From assembly GCA_050250665.1 (NCBI GenBank), contig JBFWOF010000076.1:1-23059 (forward strand): a stretch of 23,059 nt of DNA, in the 5' to 3' direction. The translations under genes were made by a program, and so were the position numbers. This stretch comes from JADKFD01 sp050250665. GTDB taxonomy: Bacteria > Pseudomonadota > Gammaproteobacteria > Xanthomonadales > SZUA-5. Position 1 is the first letter of the stretch. Each line of letters opens with the position of its first letter. This document shows, piece after piece, positions 15,997 through 23,059 of this stretch. The notes below the pieces were generated by a model. The model did no database searches, was not told where the DNA came from, and was given only the letters and a program-made list of their open reading frames with translations.

Positions 15997-17054
15997 TAGT
16001 CGAAGCTCCTCAACGCCAGACCGCAGACGATCATCAGCGCCGGTGCATCGGCGGCCAAGGACGAGGCCTGAATCTTTGACGAGACAGCCATGTTGGCTAC
16101 CGGCGACGCGATCAGGGTTGGAACCCCGAGTTGCTCTTCCACCAGTTCCTGCACCCCGTTGATCGAGGCACAACCGCCGGCGAGGATGATCTGATCGACG
16201 CGATTGAACTCGCTTCCAGCGAAGAAGAACTGCAGCAGTCGACTCACCTGCTGAACCATCGCCTCCTTGAAGGGTTCGAGAACCTCGATCTCGTAGCTCT
16301 CGGGCAATCCTCCCTGACGCTTGGCCAGTCCAGCCTCTTCGTACGACAGCCCATAGCGACGCATGACCTCGTCGGTCAACTGTTTGCCGCCGAAGACCTG
16401 CTCGCGGGTGTAGATCGAGCGCTGGTTCCGGAGCACATTGAGCGCAGTCATCGTGGCGCCGACATCAACGATCGCCACCAGTCCGTCGCGCCCCGCCGGC
16501 ATCTGGTCCGCAACCAGCTGGTAGGCGTTCTCCATTGCGAAGGCCTCGACGTCCACAATCTTTGCGGTGAGGCCACCCATTTCCAGGGCAGCGACGCGCA
16601 GATCGACGTTCTCGGTCCGTGAGGCCGACAGCAGGACGTTGACGCTTTCGGGGTTGTCCTTGACCGGACCGAGCACTTCGAAGTCCAGACTGACTTCCTC
16701 GATCGGATAAGGGATGTACTGGTTGGCCTCGACCTGGATCTGATCTTCCAGATCCTCTTCGGTCAGGTCAGCCGGCATCTGGATCACCTTGGTGATGACC
16801 GATGAGCCAGCGACGGCAGCCGCAGCAAACTTGGTCTTGAGACCTGATCGCTGGACAGCTCGCTTGATCGCTTCGCCCACCGCCTCGACCTCGACGATGT
16901 TCTTTTCAACCACTGCGTTAGGTGGGAGAGGTTCCACCGCGTAATGTTCCACACGGTATCGCCCCCCAGATTGACTGAGTTGCAACAGCTTGACGGCCGT
17001 CGAACTAATGTCGACTCCTACCAGCGGCGGTGTCTTCGGAGTGAACAGACCCAC
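15996..17054 (-). CDS. pilM: Type IV pilus assembly protein PilM (actin-like ATPase)
   Basis: Cytoplasmic actin-fold protein that binds the N-terminal peptide of PilN and connects the alignment complex to the pilus motor. It has 352 residues. The start is GTG 17052-17054 with AAGGGG about 9 bases upstream. Actin-like motifs are visible: phosphate-1 (LVGVDISSTAVKLLQL, about 11-26), phosphate-2 (AIVDVGATMTALNVL, about 194-208) and the adenosine motif (ILAGGCASINGVQELV, about 291-306). The N-terminal GLF and following residues are conserved in the family. It is the first gene of the pil set and divergent from mrcA, an arrangement also known in Pseudomonas and Xanthomonas. Confidence 0.96.
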   Translation of the reverse strand: MGLFTPKTPPLVGVDISSTAVKLLQLSQSGGRYRVEHYAVEPLPPNAVVEKNIVEVEAVGEAIKRAVQRSGLKTKFAAAAVAGSSVITKVIQMPADLTEEDLEDQIQVEANQYIPYPIEEVSLDFEVLGPVKDNPESVNVLLSASRTENVDLRVAALEMGGLTAKIVDVEAFAMENAYQLVADQMPAGRDGLVAIVDVGATMTALNVLRNQRSIYTREQVFGGKQLTDEVMRRYGLSYEEAGLAKRQGGLPESYEIEVLEPFKEAMVQQVSRLLQFFFAGSEFNRVDQIILAGGCASINGVQELVEEQLGVPTLIASPVANMAVSSKIQASSLAADAPALMIVCGLALRSFD

Positions 17055-17104
17055 GGATTTTTCCCCTTCCGACGAGCCCTTACGAGCTATACGTGTGCTT
17101 CTAC

Positions 17105-17133
17105 ATTAAATCCCAAAGTCAAATGCTTGGCAA
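17105..17133 (-). promoter_or_regulatory. Likely sigma70 promoter of the pilMNOPQ operon
   Basis: On the minus strand TTGCCA (17133-17128) and TTTAAT (17110-17105) are separated by 17 bases. The predicted start of transcription is about 45 bases before the pilM GTG. It is the best hexamer pair in the pilM-mrcA gap on this strand. Confidence 0.5.
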
Positions 17134-17163
17134 CATGAACTTTGCCGGAACGCTCACACTATT

Positions 17164-17181
17164 GAACATGCGTTCTGAACG
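17164..17181. promoter_or_regulatory. Overlapping small palindromes in the pilM-mrcA divergent region
   Basis: GAACATGCGTTC (17164-17175) is a GAAC-N4-GTTC palindrome. It overlaps CGTTCTGAACG (17171-17181), a second palindrome, giving three alternating half-sites. A regulator could bind here between the two divergent genes. The pattern is short enough to arise by chance. Confidence 0.3.
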
Positions 17182-17238
17182 ATCATTTTCGCGCCCGACA
17201 TCGGGCCCGCATGGTGCCTTAGAATCTGCGCCCCCGGG

Positions 17239-19704
17239 ATGAGCTGGACATTGCGCCGAATGAAACGTTGGAAACGCCTTCTGCGCTGGCTGCTGCTGCT
17301 GATGCTGGCCGGTGCACTGCTCAGCGCATTGGCCATCTATCTGGTCTATCGGCACTATGAGCCGGAGCTGCCTGAAGTCGCTACCTTGCGCGACGTCCGC
17401 TTCCAGGTGCCGCTGAAGATCTATTCCCGCGACGGAAAGTTGATCGCGAATTTCGGCGAAGCACGGCGATTTCCAAGTACGATCGAGGAAGTTCCCGAGG
17501 TGCTGAAGCAGGCATTCATTGCCACCGAGGACGAACGCTTCTATCAGCACCCGGGTGTTGACTACCAGGGCATGGCCCGCGTCGGCTGGGAGTTCGTGCG
17601 TGCCGGCGGCGAGTTCGGCTCCGGCGGCAGCACCATTACGATGCAGCTCGCGCGCAACTTCTTTCTCTCGCCGGAGCGCAAGCTGGAGCGCAAGCTGAAG
17701 GAGATTCTGCTGGCGCTGAAGATCGAGCGGGAGCTCAGCAAGGACGAAATTCTCGGTCTCTATCTCAACAAGATCTTTCTCGGCAACCGCGCATACGGCG
17801 TTGCCGCAGCGGCGCAGGTGTACTACGGCAAGCCTCTCCCGGAGCTCACTCTGGCCGAAGCAGCCATGATCGCCGGACTCCCCAAGGCCCCTTCCGACCT
17901 CAATCCGATACAGAACCCGCAGCGGGCGCTGGAGAGGCGCAACTACGTGCTCTCGCGCATGCGGGAAGTCGGATTCATTGACGCAGCGAGCTACGCCGCC
18001 GCCGTCTCGGTGCCCGAAATTGCCCGCATCCACGAGCTTCCGATCGAACTGGAGGCCCCCTACGTAGCGGAGATGGCTCGAATAGAAACAGAGAGCATGC
18101 TCGGCACGGAGGAAGCGGTGACCGGCGGCTATTCGGTGTACACGAGCATCGATTCAGGACTGCAGCTTGCGGCCAACGAGGCCCTCCGCGGGTCCTTGAT
18201 CGACTACGAGGAACGCCATGGCTACCGGGGCCCCGAGGCCCATATTGCGCTCGATACCGGCGCACCGGATGAGGCCGCGCTGAGGGTCCTGAAGTCGGCT
18301 TCGCCCGTCGGCGGGCTGGAACCAGCGCTGGTCACGGAACTGAGCGCGGAGTCGGCAACACTGCTGATGAAGGATGGAACTACGCAAACGCTGGAACTGA
18401 AGGAAGCGCAGTGGGCCCGGCGCTATCTGAGTCCGGATTCGCGCGGCGCCACCCCCAAAGCGCTGACCGAGGTACTCAAGGTGGGCGATCTGATCCGCGC
18501 ACGCTTGACCGAGGCCGGCAGCTGGCGACTGGCTCAGATTCCGACGGTCCAGGGGGCACTGGTGGCGCTGGATCCGGAAAACGGAGCCATTCGCAGCCTG
18601 GTGGGCGGCTACAGCTTCAGCCGCAGCAAGTTCAATCGCGCCACCCAGAGCGAGCGCAACCCCGGCTCGAGTTTCAAGCCATTCGTCTACTCCTCGGCCT
18701 TCGAGAAGGGCTTTACCGCCGCCTCGATCGTCAACGACGCACCGATCGTCTTCGAGATCCCCGGTGTGGAGAAGGCCTGGCGCCCGCAGAATGACAACGA
18801 GACCTTCAGCGGACCGATACGCCTGCGCGAGGCCATGGTCCGATCCAAGAATCTGGTCTCCATCCGCCTGCTGGATGCGATTGGCGTCCCGTTTGCGCGT
18901 CGTTATATCCAGCGCTTCGGCTTCTCGCCCAAGCAGTTGCCCGAGAACCTGTCGCTGGCGCTGGGCACTGCCTCGGCGCCGCCGCTGACCATGGCGCGCG
19001 GCTATGCGGTATTTGCCAACGGCGGCTATCTGGTCGATACCTATCTGATCGATCACATCGTCGACAGCCGCGGGAACACCACTTATACCGCCAACCCGAC
19101 GGTGGTTTGCGGCGCCTGCCCGGAACGGCTGGCCCAGGAATTTGCGCTCGATCTGCCGGCGGGAGACAGCGAAGACGAGACCAACAAAGTCACCGGCGAC
19201 AGCACGGAGCAGACCGGACCCAACCTGGCGCCGCGGGTCATTGATGCACGCAATGCCTATCTGATCACCTCCTTGATGATGGACGTGGTCAAGCGCGGCA
19301 CCGGCAGACGCGCCATGGAATTGGGCCGCAGCGATCTGGCTGGCAAGACCGGCACGACCAATGAGCACCGGGATGCCTGGTTTTCGGGCTTCAACCAGAG
19401 CCTGGTGGCGACCGCCTGGATGGGCTTCGATGATTTCAGCACGCTCGGCAATGGTGAATTTGCGTCCAAGACCGCGCTGCCCATGTGGATTGGTTTCATG
19501 GGCGCGGCATTGAAGGACTCACCGCAAACATTGCCGCAGATGCCGACCGGAATCACCACTGCGCGGATCAACAGCGACAGCGGGCGACTGACCTCTGCCT
19601 CCGACCCCAGCGCCATCATGGAGATCTTCCGCGTTGAGGATCTGGAGCAGATCGGCCGCGGCAATGCCAGCACCGGCCGCCAGGACCCCTATGAGGTCTT
19701 CTAG
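17239..19704 (+). CDS. mrcA: Penicillin-binding protein 1A, bifunctional glycosyltransferase/transpeptidase
   Basis: Class A PBP that polymerises and cross-links peptidoglycan at the inner membrane. It has 821 residues from ATG 17239; ATG 17260 is an equally possible start, and neither has a strong ribosome binding site. A basic N-terminus and one membrane helix (about 15-37) precede the glycosyltransferase GT51 domain (about 58-230), with catalytic Glu97 in TEDERFYQHPGVD and GGSTITMQLARN. An OB-like insert follows (about 310-430). The transpeptidase has SSFK (Ser477), SKN (536-538) and KTGTT (703-707), so both activities look intact. The C-terminal extension is short. It is divergent from pilM and overlaps the next gene by 14 bases. 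No regulatory site is evident apart from the small palindromes upstream. Confidence 0.96.
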   Translation: MSWTLRRMKRWKRLLRWLLLLMLAGALLSALAIYLVYRHYEPELPEVATLRDVRFQVPLKIYSRDGKLIANFGEARRFPSTIEEVPEVLKQAFIATEDERFYQHPGVDYQGMARVGWEFVRAGGEFGSGGSTITMQLARNFFLSPERKLERKLKEILLALKIERELSKDEILGLYLNKIFLGNRAYGVAAAAQVYYGKPLPELTLAEAAMIAGLPKAPSDLNPIQNPQRALERRNYVLSRMREVGFIDAASYAAAVSVPEIARIHELPIELEAPYVAEMARIETESMLGTEEAVTGGYSVYTSIDSGLQLAANEALRGSLIDYEERHGYRGPEAHIALDTGAPDEAALRVLKSASPVGGLEPALVTELSAESATLLMKDGTTQTLELKEAQWARRYLSPDSRGATPKALTEVLKVGDLIRARLTEAGSWRLAQIPTVQGALVALDPENGAIRSLVGGYSFSRSKFNRATQSERNPGSSFKPFVYSSAFEKGFTAASIVNDAPIVFEIPGVEKAWRPQNDNETFSGPIRLREAMVRSKNLVSIRLLDAIGVPFARRYIQRFGFSPKQLPENLSLALGTASAPPLTMARGYAVFANGGYLVDTYLIDHIVDSRGNTTYTANPTVVCGACPERLAQEFALDLPAGDSEDETNKVTGDSTEQTGPNLAPRVIDARNAYLITSLMMDVVKRGTGRRAMELGRSDLAGKTGTTNEHRDAWFSGFNQSLVATAWMGFDDFSTLGNGEFASKTALPMWIGFMGAALKDSPQTLPQMPTGITTARINSDSGRLTSASDPSAIMEIFRVEDLEQIGRGNASTGRQDPYEVF

Positions 19705-20128
19705 CGTGGCGCAGGATGCCGGGCCGCGACTGCTCGCCGGGCAATTGCAGACGGCGCTTGAAGCGATGCAGGTGCTGGCTCGTTTCGAACCGCGTCTGGC
19801 CGGCCCTCTGGCAGAGCTGGCGGCAGACACCCGGCTGCCCATTGTGCTGCACGTGCAGGCAGATCACCTGGACGATGTGATCATGCATCTGGACGAGCGG
19901 CAGATTCCGGCAAGGTCGTTGGAAACCCGGCTACACATTCCACGCAGCGCCAGTCAGACGCTGCCCGGACTCAGCTTCATCGCCGGCTCCCAGGAAATTC
20001 TGGTCTGGGTGTTCACGCCGGCGCAGTTCCGACAGCGTCTGCGCGTGGGCAGCGAAAGCGCTCCTTCGCAGCGCCTTAACCTGCAGGCGCTGCGCAAGAG
20101 ACTTGAAGAGCTACTGCAGCAGGCCTGA
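19691..20128 (+). CDS. Small conserved-type protein, possibly nucleotidyltransferase-like
   Basis: A 145-residue cytoplasmic protein with no signal peptide or membrane helix. ATG 19691 lies inside the end of mrcA (14-base overlap) and has AGGA five bases upstream. GTG 19706 is an alternative. The segments ALEAMQVLARFEPRLAGPLAEL, LPIVLHVQADHLDDVIMHLDERQIPAR and PGLSFIAGSQEILVWVFTPAQFRQRL resemble, from memory, a small proteobacterial family with a nucleotidyltransferase-like fold. In that family FxPRLVGxVLxG, IELHLFAD and VFPxxALRQ are typical. The Gly-containing catalytic loop expected after PRLVG is degraded here, so enzymatic activity is doubtful. Probably co-transcribed with mrcA. The function is unknown and the family assignment is tentative. 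Confidence 0.7.
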   Translation: MRSSSVAQDAGPRLLAGQLQTALEAMQVLARFEPRLAGPLAELAADTRLPIVLHVQADHLDDVIMHLDERQIPARSLETRLHIPRSASQTLPGLSFIAGSQEILVWVFTPAQFRQRLRVGSESAPSQRLNLQALRKRLEELLQQA

Positions 20129-20150
20129 GTCAACCGGCCCGGTCAGCCGA

Positions 20151-20169
20151 CGCCGGAGGAATCCCGGCG
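20151..20169. terminator. Weak hairpin between convergent genes
   Basis: CGCCGG (20151-20156) pairs with CCGGCG (20164-20169) around a seven-base loop in the 73-base gap between the small gene and gltA. There is no T-tract. It could mark a bidirectional, Rho-assisted end. Confidence 0.3.
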
Positions 20170-20201
20170 CCTGCAGTCAGTCAGCGCGAAAGTGCGGCCT
20201 T

Positions 20202-21494
20202 TCAGCCACGCTGAGCCAGAGGCACATAGTCGCGCGCCTGCGGACCGACGTAGATCTGTCGCGGCCGACCGATCTTGACGTCACCACCCTGATTCTGTTC
20301 CAGCCAGTGCGCTATCCAGCCGGCCGTGCGGGCGATGGCAAACATCACCGTGAACATCTCCACCGGGATGTTGAGCGCCTTGTAGATGATGCCCGAGTAG
20401 AAGTCGACGTTCGGATACAGCTTGCGCTCGATGAAGTAATCATCCTTGAGGGCAACATCTTCCAGCGCCATCGCCACTTCCAGCAGCGGATCGTGGATGC
20501 CCAGCTCGTTGAGCACCTGGTAGCACATCTCACGAATGATCTTGGCGCGCGGATCGAAGTTCTTGTAGACGCGATGGCCGAAGCCCATCAGGCGGAAGGA
20601 ATCGTTCTTGTCCTTGGCGCGCAGCACGGCCTTGGCGACATTCTTCTTGTCGCCGATCTCGTGCAACTGCTTGAGCACGGCCTCGTTGGCACCGCCATGC
20701 GCGGGCCCCCAGAGCGCGGCAATGCCGGCGGCGATGCAGGCAATCGGATTGGCGCCGGTCGAGCCGACCAGACGCACGGTCGAGGTCGATGCATTCTGCT
20801 CGTGATCGGCGTGCAGGATGAACAGCAGGTCCAGCGCCTTGGCGGCAATCGGATTGACCTGATAGGGCTCGGCCGGCACCCCGAACATCATGTCCAGGAA
20901 GCGCGCGGTGTAGTCCAGATTGTTCTTCGGATAGACGTAGGGCTGACCGACCGAGTGCTTGTAGCAGGCTGCGGCCAGTGTCGGCAGCTTCGCGATCAGG
21001 CGGATCGCCGTGATCATGCGGTGCGCCGGGTTCTCCGGATCCAGGGAGTCGTGATAGAAGGCCGCCAGTGACCCGGCAATCCCCACCATCATCGCCATCG
21101 GGTGGGCGTTGTAGTGGAAGCCGTTCATGAACAGCTTCAGCGACTCGTGAATCATCGTGTGCTGAGTCACGTGATGCACAAACTGAGCGTGCTCTTCCTG
21201 ATTCGGCAGTTCGCCGTGGATCAACAGATGGGCGACTTCGAGAAAGCTGGATTGCTGCGCCAACTGTTCGATCGGGTAACCGCGGTACAAGAGGATGCCC
21301 TGATCGCCATCGATGTAGGTGATCGCGCTCTTGGTTGAACAGGTCGAGACGAAGCCCGGATCAAAGGTAAACAGCCCCAGATCCTTGTTGAGCTTGGCAA
21401 TGTCGATGGCCGGATCACCCAAAACACCCTCCACCAGCGGCATTTCAGCGGTCTTGCCGGTGCGCGAGTCGGTAAAAGCAACGGTATTGGACAT
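20202..21494 (-). CDS. gltA: Citrate synthase (type II, hexameric form)
   Basis: Condenses acetyl-CoA with oxaloacetate to citrate, the entry step of the TCA cycle in the cytoplasm. It has 430 residues from ATG 21492-21494 (MSNTVAFTDSRTGK), with GGAG about 9 bases upstream. Length and the N-terminal beta domain fit the NADH-sensitive type II enzymes of Gram-negative bacteria. Catalytic residues are visible: His in WGPAHGGANEAV, His in MGFGHRVYKNFDPRA, and Asp in NVDFYSGIIYKAL. SVGQPYVYPKNNLDYTARFLDMMFG is also characteristic. The upstream gap of 300 bases, ending at the terminator of the L31 gene, suggests its own promoter. Confidence 0.97.
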   Translation of the reverse strand: MSNTVAFTDSRTGKTAEMPLVEGVLGDPAIDIAKLNKDLGLFTFDPGFVSTCSTKSAITYIDGDQGILLYRGYPIEQLAQQSSFLEVAHLLIHGELPNQEEHAQFVHHVTQHTMIHESLKLFMNGFHYNAHPMAMMVGIAGSLAAFYHDSLDPENPAHRMITAIRLIAKLPTLAAACYKHSVGQPYVYPKNNLDYTARFLDMMFGVPAEPYQVNPIAAKALDLLFILHADHEQNASTSTVRLVGSTGANPIACIAAGIAALWGPAHGGANEAVLKQLHEIGDKKNVAKAVLRAKDKNDSFRLMGFGHRVYKNFDPRAKIIREMCYQVLNELGIHDPLLEVAMALEDVALKDDYFIERKLYPNVDFYSGIIYKALNIPVEMFTVMFAIARTAGWIAHWLEQNQGGDVKIGRPRQIYVGPQARDYVPLAQRG

Positions 21495-21738
21495 GGGGCT
21501 ACTCCAAGGATGGGTCGACATCCCTGCCGCGAAGACGGCGACGACGGACATCGAGGACTGGGTCTATCGCAAGACTAATCGAAACAGCGTCGACAAGGCG
21601 CACCAGACGCCAACGCCGCAAAGATCACCGCAATCAATGGGGGGTCACTGGACGCCAAATTATGGCACAGCGCCTCGCCGATCCTCGGGCTCGGGTCCGG
21701 CCGTCAACAAGCGTGACATCCGGCGCCACGCAGCAACG
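21495..21738 (-). promoter_or_regulatory. gltA upstream region
   Basis: A 244-base non-coding stretch between gltA and the L31 terminator. On the minus strand TGCCATAAT (around 21659-21667) resembles an extended -10 (CATAAT at 21664-21659 preceded by TG), but no good -35 goes with it. It would imply a leader of about 155 bases. I see no riboswitch or gene in the stretch. Confidence 0.3.
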
Positions 21739-21775
21739 AAAAAACCCCCGGCACCGCAAGGCGCCAGGGGTTTGA
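21739..21775 (-). terminator. Intrinsic terminator of the L31 gene
   Basis: On the minus strand ACCCCTGGCGCC pairs with GGTGCCGGGGGT around a TTGC loop and is followed by a run of six T. It lies 20-55 bases after the stop at 21795. Classic Rho-independent form. Confidence 0.9.
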
Positions 21776-21794
21776 ATTCGGCAATGAACCCGGC

Positions 21795-22040
21795 TTACTT
21801 CTGGCCGTAGCGCTTGCGGAACTTGTCGACGCGGCCGCCGGTATCGATGGCCTTGTGCTTGCCCGTGTAGAACGGGTGCGACTGGCTCGACACGTCGACC
21901 TTGATCAAGGGATATTCCTTGCCGTCGGTCCAGGTGATGGTTTCCTTCGAGCCCTTGGTCGAGCGCGTCAGAAAGGCGAAGTCGGTGGTCACGTCCTGGA
22001 ACACGACATCGAAATATTTCGGGTGGATATCTGGCTTCAT
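21795..22040 (-). CDS. rpmE2: 50S ribosomal protein L31, type B
   Basis: Large-subunit ribosomal protein of 81 residues. ATG 22038-22040 has AGGAG about 10 bases upstream. The sequence begins MKPDIHPKYFDVVFQDVTTD and contains SSQSHPFYTGKHKAIDTGGRVDKFRKRYG, the L31 signature. It has no cysteines, so it is the zinc-free (C-minus, type B, YkgM-like) form. In E. coli that form replaces the zinc-ribbon paralogue under zinc starvation. I see no clear Zur operator upstream. It has its own promoter and terminator, so it appears to be a monocistronic and possibly main L31 gene, as I recall for Xanthomonas, where it also lies close to gltA. Confidence 0.95.
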   Translation of the reverse strand: MKPDIHPKYFDVVFQDVTTDFAFLTRSTKGSKETITWTDGKEYPLIKVDVSSQSHPFYTGKHKAIDTGGRVDKFRKRYGQK

Positions 22041-22082
22041 GGCTACGCCTCTCCTGGCGGCACAAAATGCAGCGAGCCCAGA

Positions 22083-22112
22083 ACAATAGCATGGCTCTTG
22101 CACCAGAATCAA
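22083..22112 (-). promoter_or_regulatory. sigma70-like promoter of the L31 gene
   Basis: On the minus strand TTGATT (22112-22107) and TATTGT (22088-22083) are separated by 18 bases. The predicted transcript starts about 35 bases before the ATG. The -35 box contains the TGA stop of the upstream nucleoside hydrolase gene. Confidence 0.5.
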
Positions 22113-23017
22113 AGCACTTTCTGCATGGCGGCATGGAATGCCGCTACATCCACAGCCTTGGCAATAGCCACCGGGGGCCCGGAGAACTCACCCAGACCGT
22201 GCCAGTCTACGACCGTCTGTCCGCGCGTAGGTCCCAGCGCCAGCGCAATTTCCACCGGCGCATGGCGCCATTCGGTGATTGCCGATGGCGAGATAGCCAC
22301 CAATGCGGCCAATGGATCGGCCCAGGACCAGCGCTCGAAGCCATGGCCATGAACGAAGGCGGCGGTGCTGCGGGTAATGCTCTGCAGCCATTCGGCACCA
22401 CTGCTGTGTCGAGCCAGCCAGGCGTCGACCTCGGTGCTGAGTGGCGCTGCCGCCATCGTCAATTCCCAGTCCACCAGCTCCATGCCCGGCCAACGCCCAA
22501 AAACCAGGGCCGCAGCCTCGGGATCGAAGCCGATATTGAACTCGGCACTGGGCACCCGGGTATTGCCGAAGGCGCCAATGGCGCCGCCCATGACCACCAG
22601 TCGCCGACAGCGCGAGGGCAGCTGCGGATCCAGGGCGCAGGCCAGCGCCAGATTGGTCAATGGGCCCAGAGCCAGCACATTGAGCTGGCCGGCGTGTCGC
22701 CTTGAAGCTTCGATCAGGGCCAATGCCGCTGGCAGGGCTTCGGCGACCGCGACCGCCGCTGGCAGATCGGCATCACCAAAGCCGTCGCTGCCGTGGACAA
22801 ATCCGGCATTCGGCAGACCACCGATCAACGGCTGGGCCGCTCCGGCGTGCACCGGCACCGGATAGGGCGCGCGATCGACCACCCGTAGTGCATTGGCGAG
22901 CGTGTGCTCCAGGCCGACGTTGCCACCCACCACACTGATGCCGACCACCTTGACGTGCTCGCTACCCATCATCATCAGCAAGGCCCAGGCGTCATCGACG
23001 ACCGGATCAGTATACAC
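22109..23017 (-). CDS. Nucleoside hydrolase (inosine/uridine-preferring family), unusual N-terminus
   Basis: Predicted calcium-dependent N-ribohydrolase that splits nucleosides into base and ribose in salvage. It has 302 residues from GTG 23015-23017, with an in-frame TAA 12 bases upstream (23027-23029) and no good ribosome binding site. Family elements are present: the Asp cluster TDPVVDDAWAL (D4, D8, D9), GISVVGGNVGLEHT (N33), LGPLTNLALAC, AEFNIGFDPEAA (158-169) and ADPLAAL (D234). The usual opening DTDPG reads YTDPV, so the first Asp and the Gly are replaced, and about five residues of the first beta strand are missing. The His normally before the late Asp is Ala. It may be a divergent subgroup or have a damaged or miscalled 5' end. 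Substrate cannot be predicted. Confidence 0.85.
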   Translation of the reverse strand: MYTDPVVDDAWALLMMMGSEHVKVVGISVVGGNVGLEHTLANALRVVDRAPYPVPVHAGAAQPLIGGLPNAGFVHGSDGFGDADLPAAVAVAEALPAALALIEASRRHAGQLNVLALGPLTNLALACALDPQLPSRCRRLVVMGGAIGAFGNTRVPSAEFNIGFDPEAAALVFGRWPGMELVDWELTMAAAPLSTEVDAWLARHSSGAEWLQSITRSTAAFVHGHGFERWSWADPLAALVAISPSAITEWRHAPVEIALALGPTRGQTVVDWHGLGEFSGPPVAIAKAVDVAAFHAAMQKVL

Positions 23018-23059
23018 CCACCAGAGTTACATCAGCACTGACCTCTCACCCGGAATGCC

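Noticed and set aside
17164..17175. GAAC-N4-GTTC considered as a LexA (SOS) box
   Set aside because: This is the Gram-positive type of site. Neither neighbour is an SOS gene, and about one chance hit is plausible in a window of this size. Kept only as a generic palindrome.
18154..19368. 404-codon minus-strand frame opposite mrcA (and a 304-codon one at 17119-18033)
   Set aside because: Antisense to the PBP1a domains, rich in Gly/Ala/Arg/Gln without structure; codon-bias shadow.
20103..21071. 322-codon plus-strand frame opposite gltA
   Set aside because: Antisense to a complete citrate synthase gene, and the start lies in the preceding gene's end.
1..23059. CRISPR arrays, tRNA/rRNA genes, prophage or integron parts
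   Set aside because: No regularly spaced direct repeats, cloverleaf patterns, integrase or transposase proteins were seen on either strand.

Overview
The window is a GC-rich (about 60-65 % by eye) chromosomal segment of a gammaproteobacterium. The order pilQ-P-O-N-M / divergent mrcA (PBP1a) / gltA / type-B L31, together with a bacterial S1/P1 nuclease and a cNMP-EAL protein, suggests a member of the Xanthomonadales (Lysobacterales). This rests on recalled synteny and protein style, not on a marker-gene tree. Nearly all genes are intact. I see no tRNA, rRNA, CRISPR array, integrase or transposase.

Left part (1-5.9 kb): the first codons of a gene that leaves the window, then an unrecognised membrane-anchored protein (223-1290, minus) bracketed by two inverted copies of a ~52-bp repeat. 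A ~640-bp gene-free, palindrome-rich stretch follows. Next come prmC (release-factor methyltransferase) divergent from a secreted S1/P1 nuclease, and transketolase convergent to the nuclease.

Middle (5.9-9.2 kb): a small c-di-GMP block. A membrane diguanylate cyclase with a GGEEF motif but no canonical inhibitory site is followed by a small outer-membrane beta-barrel protein. A cNMP-binding/EAL phosphodiesterase lies in the opposite direction, and its stop codon overlaps that of the barrel gene.

Type IV pilus block (9.1-17.1 kb, minus strand): pilM-pilN-pilO-pilP-pilQ with overlapping or nearly overlapping junctions. Fifty-three bases after pilQ comes a 900-residue Ig-repeat lipoprotein, and the set ends at a strong intrinsic terminator. 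PilM/N/O/P form the cytoplasmic-to-periplasmic alignment complex and PilQ the secretin. The lipoprotein is a candidate accessory surface or periplasmic component of the same machine.

Right part (17.2-23 kb): PBP1a (divergent from pilM) with a small overlapping downstream gene that resembles a nucleotidyltransferase-like family, then convergent citrate synthase. Next are a zinc-ribbon-less L31 gene with its own promoter and terminator, and a nucleoside hydrolase with an unusual N-terminus.

I do not see a clearly new defence or mobile system. The most unusual signals are the Ig-repeat lipoprotein attached to the pilus operon, the inverted repeats around the unknown gene, and the hairpin centred on the diguanylate cyclase stop codon.
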